NCBI RefSeq assembly: GCF_002797975.1
Contig: NZ_PGET01000001.1
Span: 3,913,501-3,977,500, forward strand
From: [Clostridium] celerecrescens 18A
GTDB taxonomy: Bacteria > Bacillota > Clostridia > Lachnospirales > Lachnospiraceae
Direction: 5' to 3'
DNA length: 64,000 bases
Every line of letters starts with the position of its first letter. Positions within the stretch are counted from its first letter, which is position 1. The position numbers and the translations under genes are program-made. A model generated the notes under the pieces. That model was given only the letters and a program-made list of their open reading frames with translations, had not been told where the DNA came from and did not search any database. Positions 16,501-25,368 of this stretch are shown in pieces.

Positions 16501-16573
16501 TGTTTAAATTCTATTATTCAATTTAACCTATCCATTCACCTATTAATAAATAGTTGTTTGCTTAAAAGGATAA

Positions 16574-18031
16574 TCAGTCATCTTCCTCTGGGATCAGTTC
16601 TGTAGTCTCCTCCTTAGGCGGCATGGCAAAGGAGAAAATAATAAAACAGATTAATGCAGCAATGAGCCCTGGTATAATAGGCTGGCTGAACTTGATCCCA
16701 AACAGCATGCCTTTGGAAATATGCTCCAGATATACGACAACGATAGTTCCTGCTATCAGAGAGGCGATGGTTCCTGCCGATGACGCCTTTTTCCAGTAGT
16801 GTCCCATAACATAGGGAAAGAAGGAGCCCGCCGCCCGAAGGGTAAAGCAAAACATAAGGATGGAAACGATACTCTGGGTATTAAATAAAGCAATCAGCAT
16901 GGATGCCACACCTACCAGACACATGACGATCTTTGTAACTCTCATAACAGACTGGCTGGAAGCATCCGGCTTTAGAACTGCCTTGTAAATATCGTTGGAA
17001 AAGATTGATCCCGCCCCCAGTAAGTCGGAATCGGAGCTGGACATAGTAGCCGAAATAATGCCGGAAAATAAAAGTCCGCAGACAACAGCCGGCATCGTAT
17101 TGATCGCAAGGATGGGAAGTGCATAGCGGGCTCCTACCTCTGCAAACTGCTCAGAGCTGAATTTCCCCATATTCATTAATGCCAGGGTAATAATACCGAG
17201 AATTGTGGGAATAAACGCATAGATGAAATTAATAAGTGCTGCCAGCCAGGCCCCTCCTCTTGCAGCCTTCTCATCTCTTGCGGCGTAAAATCGTGATACT
17301 GCCTCCTGTCCCACGGAAAACGTAGCGGTGTACATGATAATAAGAGAAATAATCCCAAATAAATCATAACCCTGGAACATGCTTAACGTCCCTTCCGGAA
17401 TATTAGCTGTCACATTGCTCCAGCCCCCCGCATACCGGAGTGCAAAAGGAACCGCTATAATCATACCGATAACAATCAGGAACACCTGGACAAAGTCAGT
17501 CAAAGTAACGCTCCATAAACCTCCCATTATGGAATAAACCGTTACCACCACCGCTACGATGATGACTGCCACCTGATAATCAATACCAAGCATGGTAGAC
17601 AATATGACCGCAGAAGCAATGAACTGCCCAGCCGTAAGCCCAACCAAAGGAAGAAGCATGATAATAGCCGTGATTATGCCACAGGTCTTATTGTAACGTC
17701 TCCGGAAATATTCCGGTACGGTCTTAACAGTTGCCGCCCTGAACCGCGGTGCAACAAAGCTTAAAATGGAAAATGCAATTCCCATCGTGATTATGTACCA
17801 GGCTGCACTGAGTCCAAAGCCTGACATCCCGTTCTGTACCACTCCAAGTGAGCTTCCGCCCCCAATTTCCGTGGCGGCCAGTGTTCCGGCCATAAGCAGC
17901 GGCCCAAGACGGCGGCCCGCCACCAGAAAATCTGTGTTAGACGAAATCTTGGTGGATGAATACCATCCGATCCACAGCATGAGCAGCAGATAAACGATAA
18001 CAATGGCAGTTACAACTACATTTGCTCCCAT
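16574..18031 (-). CDS. Sodium:solute symporter (SSS family)
   Basis: This 485-residue transporter has about 13 hydrophobic helices and SSS-family features: WIGWYSSTKISSNTDFLVAGRRLGP at the N-terminus, and LSFVAPRFRAATVKTVPEYFRRRY, which is the usual loop after the early helices. FSGIISATMSSSDSDLLGAGSIFSNDIYK matches the conserved Na+-site region of helix 8. The ATG at 18031 has an AGGAGGGG site; upstream in-frame codons lack one. It would import a small solute with Na+ (acetate, proline, pantothenate and sugars are all known for the family); the substrate is undetermined. The divergent LytTR/GHKL pair may regulate it. Confidence 0.9.
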   Translation of the reverse strand: MGANVVVTAIVIVYLLLMLWIGWYSSTKISSNTDFLVAGRRLGPLLMAGTLAATEIGGGSSLGVVQNGMSGFGLSAAWYIITMGIAFSILSFVAPRFRAATVKTVPEYFRRRYNKTCGIITAIIMLLPLVGLTAGQFIASAVILSTMLGIDYQVAVIIVAVVVTVYSIMGGLWSVTLTDFVQVFLIVIGMIIAVPFALRYAGGWSNVTANIPEGTLSMFQGYDLFGIISLIIMYTATFSVGQEAVSRFYAARDEKAARGGAWLAALINFIYAFIPTILGIITLALMNMGKFSSEQFAEVGARYALPILAINTMPAVVCGLLFSGIISATMSSSDSDLLGAGSIFSNDIYKAVLKPDASSQSVMRVTKIVMCLVGVASMLIALFNTQSIVSILMFCFTLRAAGSFFPYVMGHYWKKASSAGTIASLIAGTIVVVYLEHISKGMLFGIKFSQPIIPGLIAALICFIIFSFAMPPKEETTELIPEEDD

Positions 18032-18154
18032 ATAAACCCCTCCTGTTTTCTGTATGAAAATTCTTTTGTAAATCCAGTTTAACATACTCACCAGCCCGGT
18101 CACACATCCGATTCTGTCAATTACCCACCAAATATGCAGATTCCTTCTCTTGTC

Positions 18155-18183
18155 TTGACTTCTGCCGGAAATCTAAATACAAT
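18155..18183 (+). promoter_or_regulatory. Promoter of the LytTR/GHKL operon
   Basis: TTGACT (18155-18160), a 17-bp spacer and TACAAT (18178-18183) make a good housekeeping promoter. The predicted start is near 18190, just before the CGGAGG ribosome site of the response-regulator gene. It shares the 178-bp interval with the divergent symporter promoter. Confidence 0.65.
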
Positions 18184-18208
18184 GGAATGAGATCGGAGGG
18201 ACTTTTCT

Positions 18209-18916
18209 ATGCTGCGAATTGCCGTCTGTGACGACAGCAGAGAAGACAGGAAGACAATTCTTGACTTTGTATGCGACTACTATAAAAAGCTTGATATGGA
18301 TGCTCAGATTGATGACTTTGAAACTGCCGGAAAGTTACTTTCCGCAGAGGAGACTTATGACATCTATCTGTTAGATGTCTTTATGCCAGACATGACCGGC
18401 ATAGAAACAGCCAAACGCCTGCTTAAAAAGAACGAAGCTCCAGTAATCATATTTATCACTTCTTCTTTGGAATCCGCCGTGGACGGTTACAGGGTCAGCG
18501 CCGCAGGCTTCGTCTTAAAACCTTTAATCCAACAGGATTTCGAGGAAACCTTAAGGCGGGTTATGGAACAACATTTCAAATCCAGGGAATCCTCTATTTC
18601 CATAGTACATAACCGGGTCCCCATGGAGCTGAAGCTAAGCCGGATCCTGTATTTTGAAAACAGGCTGCACCGGGTCTACATTATCCTTAGAAACGGAGAT
18701 ATCCTTTCCATCCACCAAAAGCTTAATGAGCTTCAGGAAGAATTAAAGCCTCAGACCTGTTTTCTACGGTGCCACCAAAGCTATATCGTAAATCTAAACT
18801 ATGTAGAAACCCTGGGACCTATGGGGTTTTTGATGATAAACGGACAGTCTGTTCCCGTTTCCCGCAATTTTTACAAAGAATGCAAGCAAGTTTACTACCA
18901 TTTTCAATTAAAGTGA
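18209..18916 (+). CDS. LytTR-family response regulator
   Basis: This is a 235-residue AgrA/LytR-type regulator. The N-terminal receiver (1-120) has acidic residues in AVCDDSREDR, the phospho-acceptor Asp in YLLDVFMPDMTGIE and the lysine in FVLKPLIQQD. The C-terminal LytTR DNA-binding domain (about 135-235) has RILYFENRLHRVYIILRNGDI and LRCHQSYIVNLNYVE, the usual end of that fold. It has a CGGAGG ribosome site. The kinase gene follows after 7 bp. Its targets may include the divergent symporter gene. Confidence 0.93.
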   Translation: MLRIAVCDDSREDRKTILDFVCDYYKKLDMDAQIDDFETAGKLLSAEETYDIYLLDVFMPDMTGIETAKRLLKKNEAPVIIFITSSLESAVDGYRVSAAGFVLKPLIQQDFEETLRRVMEQHFKSRESSISIVHNRVPMELKLSRILYFENRLHRVYIILRNGDILSIHQKLNELQEELKPQTCFLRCHQSYIVNLNYVETLGPMGFLMINGQSVPVSRNFYKECKQVYYHFQLK

Positions 18917-18923
18917 GGCCGAC

Positions 18924-20228
18924 ATGAATGAAGCAGCATGTAACGTTGTACTGAATCTGATCAATCTTGCAGTCCGCATGATGCCTATTTTTGTTTGTCT
19001 GGAACCAAAGAGAAAGAACCGTGAAAACATTGCGGCTGTTTCCGCATATCTCTGGGTCATCATGGTTTCCCTCCAATCCCTGTTTCAAATCAGGGAACCA
19101 ATTTTTCTCATTGTCCAGGGGATATTTTCCTGCCTCTTTTTTCTTCTGCTCCTCATATTTTTTAACGGGGAATTGATGAAAAAAGTATTTCTCTACTTAT
19201 CTGCCTGGCTTTTTGCAGTTCTGTCCATGTCATTAAATGAGTTTGCCGCCTCGGTTCTTGGGAGATCCATATTCCTTTCCTATAGCCAGATCTGCGTCAT
19301 TGTCTCTCTCCTGTCTGCCTGCGGTTTCTATATCTTTGTCCGCTACTGGCTGAAAGACATGACCAGCCAGCTGTTCATTCAGCTGTCCAAACGTTCCAAC
19401 CTGCTCCTGACCGCCTATCCGGCTATTTCCCTTGCCATTTCCCTGTTTGGCACCTCCACCATTTTCTCCAGAGAATCCCTGACGAAAAGAGGGTTTGAAG
19501 ACGTTGTATTTTATCTTGCATTCTGCACTATGATCCTTGTTCTTTATGTCATGACTCTAGCCGGTACCCTGGAGGCTGTTTCAAGAAAAAAGACGGAGGA
19601 AGAACTTTTATTTGCAAGACAGTTGATTGGAAAACAGAGGGATCATTATAACCAGATGCTGGAACATGCCGAGGAGCTTCGGATTATCCGTCATGATTTC
19701 AGACACCACATCCACGCCCTTCTCAATATGGACAGGAATGAGCAGAGGAAATACCTCCTTGACTTAAATAAAGAACTGGACACCTCAAGGGAACAAATTT
19801 ACTGCGAAAACCCTGCCGTCAATCAGATCCTGCAGGAATATGGAATCCGCTGCCAGGAAAACCAGATTGAATTTGTGGCAGGCCTGGATATATCCGCCCA
19901 TATCCCCATTGATGATCTGACCCTTTGCATTGTCATTGGAAACTTGCTGGAAAACTCCATGGAAGCCTCTATGAAGCTAAAGGAGAACCGCTTTATCCAT
20001 TTACAGGCAAGGTGGATGCAGGATCACCTGATGATGCTGGCGGAGAATTCCTATAACGGCCAGATCAAAGAAAGCGGGGGGAAACTTTTATCCAGCAAGC
20101 AGGATGGCGGCCTGGGACTTTTAAGCATACGCAGGATATTAAACCGGCCTGGTGATGATTTTGACGTGTACTTCAATGAAACCATCTTTACTGCCATGGT
20201 AAATATCATGGGCCGTTCCGGTATTTAA
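18924..20228 (+). CDS. AgrC-like GHKL sensor histidine kinase
   Basis: This 434-residue protein has six or seven N-terminal hydrophobic segments (about 1-215) making the sensor. A coiled region follows (KKTEEELLFARQLIGKQRDHYNQML), then the phospho-acceptor helix IIRHDFRHHIHALLNM. The GHKL ATPase has its N box in IVIGNLLENSMEAS and its G2-like box GGLGLLSIRRIL. The lack of a large extracellular loop suggests recognition of a small or membrane-associated signal, as in AgrC and CitA-type variants. It is co-transcribed with the LytTR regulator and closed by a terminator at 20249-20294. No peptide precursor gene is visible nearby, so it is probably not a quorum system. Confidence 0.9.
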   Translation: MNEAACNVVLNLINLAVRMMPIFVCLEPKRKNRENIAAVSAYLWVIMVSLQSLFQIREPIFLIVQGIFSCLFFLLLLIFFNGELMKKVFLYLSAWLFAVLSMSLNEFAASVLGRSIFLSYSQICVIVSLLSACGFYIFVRYWLKDMTSQLFIQLSKRSNLLLTAYPAISLAISLFGTSTIFSRESLTKRGFEDVVFYLAFCTMILVLYVMTLAGTLEAVSRKKTEEELLFARQLIGKQRDHYNQMLEHAEELRIIRHDFRHHIHALLNMDRNEQRKYLLDLNKELDTSREQIYCENPAVNQILQEYGIRCQENQIEFVAGLDISAHIPIDDLTLCIVIGNLLENSMEASMKLKENRFIHLQARWMQDHLMMLAENSYNGQIKESGGKLLSSKQDGGLGLLSIRRILNRPGDDFDVYFNETIFTAMVNIMGRSGI

Positions 20229-20244
20229 TTGATATAAAAAATTA

Positions 20245-20298
20245 AAATATAAGCATGAAAAATTACGGGAAAGACTGATATTTTTCATGCTTATTTTA
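20245..20298. terminator. Terminator between convergent kinase and BadF-type kinase genes
   Basis: ATAAGCATGAAAAAT (20249-20263) and ATTTTTCATGCTTAT (20280-20294) form a perfect 15-bp stem flanked by A- and T-rich tails. It could serve both the plus-strand histidine kinase gene and the minus-strand BadF-type gene. Confidence 0.75.
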
Positions 20299-20334
20299 TC
20301 ACTTAAATTATAATATGGAAAATACGCCAGTAAT

Positions 20335-21255
20335 TTAACGTTTCGCTAATTCCAAAGCTGTATCCAGTGCGGACAGTTCAGGAATTTTAATGATAATCTT
20401 TGGAAATTCATGATCAATGATCTGAGACAATTCAGCCCCCATTATCTTATTATTTAACAGCACACTTCCCCAGAACCATAATTCTACGGGTTTTTCTCCC
20501 TTATACTTATGAAGCCCGGCTTTATGATAAACATCTCTGACAAGGGCAAACAGCTCATCCCTGCACTCCCTGATGATCTTTAATCCCGCTTCCTCTCCCA
20601 TAATACAGGCCTTTTCTGCAAGAATTGAATAGGAGGCAATTTCCGCCTTCTCCATCAGCCTGTCATTAACAAAAACATTTATCTCATCCAATGTTGTTAA
20701 GCCGCTTTTCTCTGCAAATAACTGATACAGAACAGGACAGTTCTGCCTTCCGTCAATATGACTGGCCGCTTCTTTTATTACTTTCATTCCCATATGAAAG
20801 CCGCTTCCCTCGTCACTGAGCACATGACCCCAGCCACCACAGCGTATAATCTCACCGGACCCCCCTCTGGCAAATGCAATGGAACCGGTGCCGCTTATCA
20901 GTACAATTGCCGGTCCTGAGGACATATGAAGAAAAATCTCACAATCATTATGGACTGCTATGCTTTCCTGTTTAAACCCCATTTCTGTAAAAGATCTTCT
21001 GCATTCCTCTTCCTGCCTTTTGGAATCAATTCCGCTGGCAGCAATGCAAATCCGTATACAATCTTCTGCTTTTAAGTGATTTTCTTTCAGAACCGGCAGA
21101 ATAAACTTACGGTACTTTTCATTGCATAGCTCAAACCCATCTGTATTCATGGTACCTCCCGTACCATAAAACTCTCCTATGACATTGCCCTCAGCAGATT
21201 CAATCTTCATTCGCGCCACAGATCCGCCTATGTCTAAACCAGCATAGTATTTCAT
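20335..21255 (-). CDS. BadF/BcrA-type ATPase, probable glucosamine/N-acetylglucosamine kinase
   Basis: This 306-residue sugar kinase-like protein has the actin/hsp70-type ATPase fold. Its phosphate-1 motif is YAGLDIGGSVARMKI, its phosphate-2 region is VLISGTGSIAFARG, and WGHVLSDEGSGFHMGMKVIK matches N-acetylglucosamine/glucosamine kinases of the BadF family. It follows the SIS-domain gene by 14 bp, so the two are co-transcribed. With the GH9 glycosidase and the importers nearby, the likely role is to phosphorylate an amino sugar released inside the cell. Glucosamine versus N-acetylglucosamine cannot be decided from sequence. AGGAGG precedes the ATG at 21255. Confidence 0.82.
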   Translation of the reverse strand: MKYYAGLDIGGSVARMKIESAEGNVIGEFYGTGGTMNTDGFELCNEKYRKFILPVLKENHLKAEDCIRICIAASGIDSKRQEEECRRSFTEMGFKQESIAVHNDCEIFLHMSSGPAIVLISGTGSIAFARGGSGEIIRCGGWGHVLSDEGSGFHMGMKVIKEAASHIDGRQNCPVLYQLFAEKSGLTTLDEINVFVNDRLMEKAEIASYSILAEKACIMGEEAGLKIIRECRDELFALVRDVYHKAGLHKYKGEKPVELWFWGSVLLNNKIMGAELSQIIDHEFPKIIIKIPELSALDTALELAKR

Positions 21256-21269
21256 TATACCCTCCTAAA

Positions 21270-22340
21270 TTATGCCTTTGTGTTCATTACCCGGTAAAAA
21301 TCATGAAATTTGGGGGTATCACATTCAATGCATTTTCGTTCTGATCCATAAACACTCATGATCTGAAAAGCGAGCAGAGCCTGGAACATGGAAAAGTAAG
21401 GTTCTTTGCTTCCGGACAGATTTAAAATATGACTGCCGCTCTCAAAGTCCAGGGAGGTTATGACAAAATTAATACAGCCCTTTTCCCTGGAATATCTCTC
21501 TAAGACTGCCATACGTTCTGAATTATGTGGCCCTGCAGGCAAAAACAGATTGCAAAGTCCAGGCTCAATGGTGTTATTAATTCCATGCAAATACTCCTCA
21601 AATTCATAAGCCGCAGCAGGTACATACAAAGTTTCCAGGATTTTAAGAGCCCCCTCCTGGACCGTATGATATCCTGCCTCCTCTGATATCAGGGTAAAAT
21701 GCTGCATGGACGCTAGCAGGTCTTCATTTCTTTTGCAAAATTCTATGGCTGCCTCTATATTGGAAGGCGCTGCCTTTATGGATTTATTTATTTCAGCCAG
21801 GAAATGATGATACTGTTCTTCCTCCACCCGGTTCCAGCACTGCCCCAGTACCAGACCCATGAAGGATAGAGTTAAAACCGTTCCAGTCATTCCTTTGGTC
21901 TTAGGCCCTACAGTTTCTTCCCCGCATGCGATAAGCTGATGAAGGTTTCCTTGTAAAGCGACAGGTGACTTGGGATCAGATGTTACAGTTATAACTGTAA
22001 ATCCATGTTCTCTCCATTCTTTTACTGCCGATATGGTCGAAGTACTTTTTCCTGACTGGGATACCGCTATGACCAGAGTATCTTCAGGCTTCAAAACCTT
22101 TATAAAACCATTTAAACGGGTAGGTACTGCTGCAGTTGTTTCAATCCCAAGAATCTTCTCCATAAAGTCTGCCGCTGCCATTGATGCAATGTAAGAGCTG
22201 CCTGAACCAATGATCAGAATCCGATTTACAGGGTTTAATTCACATTCCTTCAGTTCCCGGAAAATATCCTCTCTTTCCTCTGCCATTCTTGCCCATATTG
22301 CGGGTTGTTCCTTAATGTATTCCATCATTTTCTGTGCCAT
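21270..22340 (-). CDS. SIS-domain phosphosugar isomerase/deaminase-like protein
   Basis: This 356-residue protein has two SIS (sugar isomerase) domains in the arrangement of GlmS C-terminal halves and FrlB/AgaS proteins. The first has LIIGSGSSYIASMAAADF and IAVSQSGKSTSTISAV, the phosphosugar-binding Ser/Thr loops. The second spans about residues 190-350, with a conserved Glu region (YEFEEYLHGINN) typical of the deaminating isomerases. The ATG at 22340 follows AAGGAGGAACAC. It is probably the step after the adjacent BadF-type kinase, converting a phosphorylated amino sugar toward fructose 6-phosphate. It is divergent from the ROK regulator. Confidence 0.85.
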   Translation of the reverse strand: MAQKMMEYIKEQPAIWARMAEEREDIFRELKECELNPVNRILIIGSGSSYIASMAAADFMEKILGIETTAAVPTRLNGFIKVLKPEDTLVIAVSQSGKSTSTISAVKEWREHGFTVITVTSDPKSPVALQGNLHQLIACGEETVGPKTKGMTGTVLTLSFMGLVLGQCWNRVEEEQYHHFLAEINKSIKAAPSNIEAAIEFCKRNEDLLASMQHFTLISEEAGYHTVQEGALKILETLYVPAAAYEFEEYLHGINNTIEPGLCNLFLPAGPHNSERMAVLERYSREKGCINFVITSLDFESGSHILNLSGSKEPYFSMFQALLAFQIMSVYGSERKCIECDTPKFHDFYRVMNTKA

Positions 22341-22371
22341 GTGTTCCTCCTTGTAGAAAGCTGAAAAGCGT

Positions 22372-22411
22372 TTGACTGACTGTAGTTCTAATGCTATGAT
22401 TCTAGTATAAT
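22372..22411 (+). promoter_or_regulatory. Promoter of the ROK regulator gene
   Basis: TTGACT (22372-22377), a 17-bp spacer and TATGAT (22395-22400) form a good promoter. A perfect TATAAT at 22406-22411 is a possible alternative. It lies in the 95-bp divergent gap with the SIS gene, where an autoregulatory operator would be expected, but I see no clear palindrome. Confidence 0.5.
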
Positions 22412-22435
22412 GATACCGCAGAAGGGAGCTTCGCC

Positions 22436-23587
22436 TTGAACCAATACATGCCAAGATATCTTAAAACCAAAAACCGTATGATGATTTTTGACTTATTCCG
22501 AAACCAGCAACTTATGAGCCGGGCAGAATTGGTCCGTATTACAGGCATCAGCTTTCCCACTGTTTCAAAAATTGTAGATAAACTGCTGGAGCTGGGCATT
22601 GTCATTGAGTTAGAAGAGACAGAGCAAAGCTCCGGAGCTGGGCGGAAGGGCCATCTCCTTAAGTTTAACCCTAGAGCCTGTTATGCCATTGGCATTGAAT
22701 TTGAAGGCCAGGTTGTTCATCTGGGACTGGTTGATATGCTGGGCACCTGCCAGTACTGCAGATCTATTTATCTACCCGCTCAGAATCATACCCTGAAATT
22801 ATCTAAGCTGACAAAAGAAATCAATACCTTAATGACCCTGGCTGACAATGACCACATTCCGGTTTTGGGTATTGGAATCGGTTTTCCTGCTATGATAAAT
22901 CCCGAGACAAACAGCATTATTCATATGTCAGGAATGAATATTGATCATGAAGTTCCATTTGTAGAAGCATTTTCGGAATTTGCCTCAACTTTGACAGTTC
23001 CATTTTTTCTTGACAATGATGTTAAGTTTGCCTGTCAGGGAGAGGCCTTCTTACGCCGTAAGAATCCGGAATACCAGGATCTCATATATTTCACCCTGGG
23101 TACAGGCTGTGGTGTCAGCTATATGATGAATGGGGAGCTGTGGTACGGCGCCACACATAAATCCGGAGAGATCGGAAACATGATGATCAGCTCCTGCCAG
23201 ATACCGGGAACAGAGGTGCCTGAACCAACTCCGTTTGAGCAGTTAATTAACTTAAATGCCATATATAAGCATTTTCAGATCAGTCTCCAGCAGAATCCTG
23301 GCCTGCCGGAGTCCATACGGGAAGATATCATTAATTATCTCTGCCCCTATTTAAGCTTTACCCTGTCCAACATATCCTATCTTTTGGATATCCAGCATTG
23401 TGTACTCACAGGAATTGTACCTCTTGCTTTAGGAGAGGGCTTGCTGCAGAAAATACAGAATACGCTCCGCACTACCCTGACACAAAACACCCTCCTGATT
23501 GAGCCTTCCATCAGCCGTGACGCAGGCATTATCGGCGCTGCTGTCACAGTGTTTAACAAACGTCTGGAGGCTCTGTTCAAGGATTAA
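22436..23587 (+). CDS. ROK-family transcriptional regulator (NagC/XylR type)
   Basis: This 383-residue protein begins at a TTG codon preceded by AAGGGA. Residues about 10-60 form a winged helix (RAELVRITGISFPTVSKIVDKLLELG), and the rest is a ROK sugar-kinase-like domain with VLGIGIGFPAMINPETN and YFTLGTGCGVSYMMNG. The usual ROK zinc motif (CxCGxxGCxE) is not present; after HKSGEIGN the equivalent stretch reads SSCQIPGTEVPEP. Loss of the zinc site points to a pure repressor rather than a kinase. It probably controls the divergent SIS/BadF genes and the GH9-ABC-MFS operon. Confidence 0.87.
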   Translation: MNQYMPRYLKTKNRMMIFDLFRNQQLMSRAELVRITGISFPTVSKIVDKLLELGIVIELEETEQSSGAGRKGHLLKFNPRACYAIGIEFEGQVVHLGLVDMLGTCQYCRSIYLPAQNHTLKLSKLTKEINTLMTLADNDHIPVLGIGIGFPAMINPETNSIIHMSGMNIDHEVPFVEAFSEFASTLTVPFFLDNDVKFACQGEAFLRRKNPEYQDLIYFTLGTGCGVSYMMNGELWYGATHKSGEIGNMMISSCQIPGTEVPEPTPFEQLINLNAIYKHFQISLQQNPGLPESIREDIINYLCPYLSFTLSNISYLLDIQHCVLTGIVPLALGEGLLQKIQNTLRTTLTQNTLLIEPSISRDAGIIGAAVTVFNKRLEALFKD

Positions 23588-23590
23588 TTC

Positions 23591-25348
23591 CTATCTCCGT
23601 TTAAAGGCTTGTGCGAGAATAAACCATGATACATGAGGAATCCATTGTTCCGCCCAGCGCCAGTTATCACCCACTGTGCCGCCTGGTTCCCGGATAAATG
23701 CGATTCCTTCTTCATTGGTCTCATCGCTTGTGATTCCATTGCAGATCCCCCCCGGGCAATTCATAAAATCATACCGGTCTTTGAAGAAGTACTGGATATT
23801 ATTCTTACCGTAGCCATCCATCATACAGGAATCAAAGGGATTTAATCCCATGATCCAGTTAATCTGGTTATCTGCAAAATACTCCAGCTGGACCTTTAAT
23901 TCTTCATCATCCGTAACTCTTAAAAGAGTCCTGGCCGCTGCAGATAAGGAAGCAATCCTGGCATTCTCTCCCTGCCACCATGGTTCTACTGTTGTATGAT
24001 GCGGGAAAAAGAATTGGATCTTTTTCCCCCCATCACTGTCCTCAAAAAGAAATCTCGGATAGCCGAAGGGATTAGAAACAGAATATGTAATATTAAGAAT
24101 GTGCCTCATTATCATTTCTGATGTTCTCACGGCTTTTTCAGACTTCTCCCTGTTCTTTTCTATTGAAGCATATTCAAGAAGTGCAATGACAGGGAGCCCT
24201 TCATCGGCTGCATGATAATAAGGGAGGTTACCAGAAGAGGTCAGATAAGCTGCCGTATCCCCCTCCATAACAAGACGCACATATATACGCTCCGCCATAT
24301 CTCCTGCCTGTGACAGGTACTCATACTCTTTACTGGCCTTATAAAGCTCTGCCAATGCCAGTAAAGCACAGTATTCATCAATCAGATTCCATTCCCCATC
24401 ATTGGTATACCTTTCATTATTTGCTGACAGGTAATGCCATGCATCTTTTGCTGCCAGAAGATATTCATCCCTTGTGAAATCGGTTCCCGGATAAAAATGT
24501 CTGGAGGCTGCTGCCAACGCTGCAATTGCAGTTCCTCCTCCTGACCGCAGACTGGTTTCATAATTCGCATCCTCAACAGTCTCTGCATCTGCAGTTGCTG
24601 CCTTTTCACTGAACTGGGAGCTGGAACCATGATATTCAAATCCGATTTTTCTGTTTCCTCTCACATGATCCAGGGCATTTCCCCTGTTAATTGAACGGTA
24701 AAAGCTTCCAGAGGGAGCGCGCATCCGCATAAGAAAATCCGCCCCATAAGTTCCTTCATCCAGCATCCTTCGTTTTATCATGGTATATTCCTCATTACAG
24801 GAGGCCTCCAGCTCTTCCGCTGCTTTAAAAAATGCATAAGCACTGAAAGAAGCCTGCTGAGGATTATGCACGGTTCCATGTGATAAATGAGATAAATGGA
24901 TTCCATAATCTCCAGTAGCATCAAACCAGCCTCCATGAGCATCAACCTGCCCCTGCCGCTCTCCTGCAAAGCCCAGCTTCCGGTCCTCAAAGAGCCATTC
25001 TCCACTGGATCTCTGGGCTTTAAAATAGTAGCCTGCCGCATTTAACAGCCTCATGGTAATTAAGGATTCTCTGATTTCAAATACATCACTTTTTACAGGT
25101 CCTCTTTTTGTTTCAATATGTAACTGAAATTTACCGGAACCCTTCCATTCTGAAAAGTCAAGGGTCCAGTAATATCCGGTTTCCCACTGTGCCACAGTTC
25201 CCCATTCCTTTACCCCGCCTTCAAGGACAACCGTTCCATCAGCTTTAGAAAGCTTGAATCCTCGAAGGCAATCCTCTTTCTTCCCCTGATAAACCGCCAT
25301 TTTCTTACCGGATGTATCATAACCCAAATGATTGACAAGTAATTCCAT
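23591..25348 (-). CDS. Intracellular glycoside hydrolase family 9 enzyme
   Basis: This 585-residue protein has an N-terminal immunoglobulin-like CelD_N domain (about 1-92; NHLGYDTSGKKMAVYQG) and a GH9 (alpha/alpha)6 catalytic domain. The catalytic aspartates lie in HGGWFDATGDYGIHLSH (D143 and D147), and the acid is probably E567 in WAEQWIPHVSWF at the C-terminus. There is no signal peptide, so it acts in the cytoplasm on imported oligosaccharides. In Vibrio-type chitin loci a GH9 enzyme beside a BadF glucosamine kinase is an exo-beta-glucosaminidase; a cellodextrinase is the alternative. AGGAGG precedes the ATG. It is the last gene of the ABC operon and converges with the ROK gene 3 bp away. 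Confidence 0.9.
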   Translation of the reverse strand: MELLVNHLGYDTSGKKMAVYQGKKEDCLRGFKLSKADGTVVLEGGVKEWGTVAQWETGYYWTLDFSEWKGSGKFQLHIETKRGPVKSDVFEIRESLITMRLLNAAGYYFKAQRSSGEWLFEDRKLGFAGERQGQVDAHGGWFDATGDYGIHLSHLSHGTVHNPQQASFSAYAFFKAAEELEASCNEEYTMIKRRMLDEGTYGADFLMRMRAPSGSFYRSINRGNALDHVRGNRKIGFEYHGSSSQFSEKAATADAETVEDANYETSLRSGGGTAIAALAAASRHFYPGTDFTRDEYLLAAKDAWHYLSANNERYTNDGEWNLIDEYCALLALAELYKASKEYEYLSQAGDMAERIYVRLVMEGDTAAYLTSSGNLPYYHAADEGLPVIALLEYASIEKNREKSEKAVRTSEMIMRHILNITYSVSNPFGYPRFLFEDSDGGKKIQFFFPHHTTVEPWWQGENARIASLSAAARTLLRVTDDEELKVQLEYFADNQINWIMGLNPFDSCMMDGYGKNNIQYFFKDRYDFMNCPGGICNGITSDETNEEGIAFIREPGGTVGDNWRWAEQWIPHVSWFILAQAFKRR

Positions 25349-25368
25349 AAAACATCCTCCTTACATCT

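Noticed and set aside
22358..22374. A cre-like sequence TGAAAAGCGTTTGA upstream of the SIS gene
   Set aside because: The central CG is shifted by one base against the CcpA consensus and symmetry is poor.
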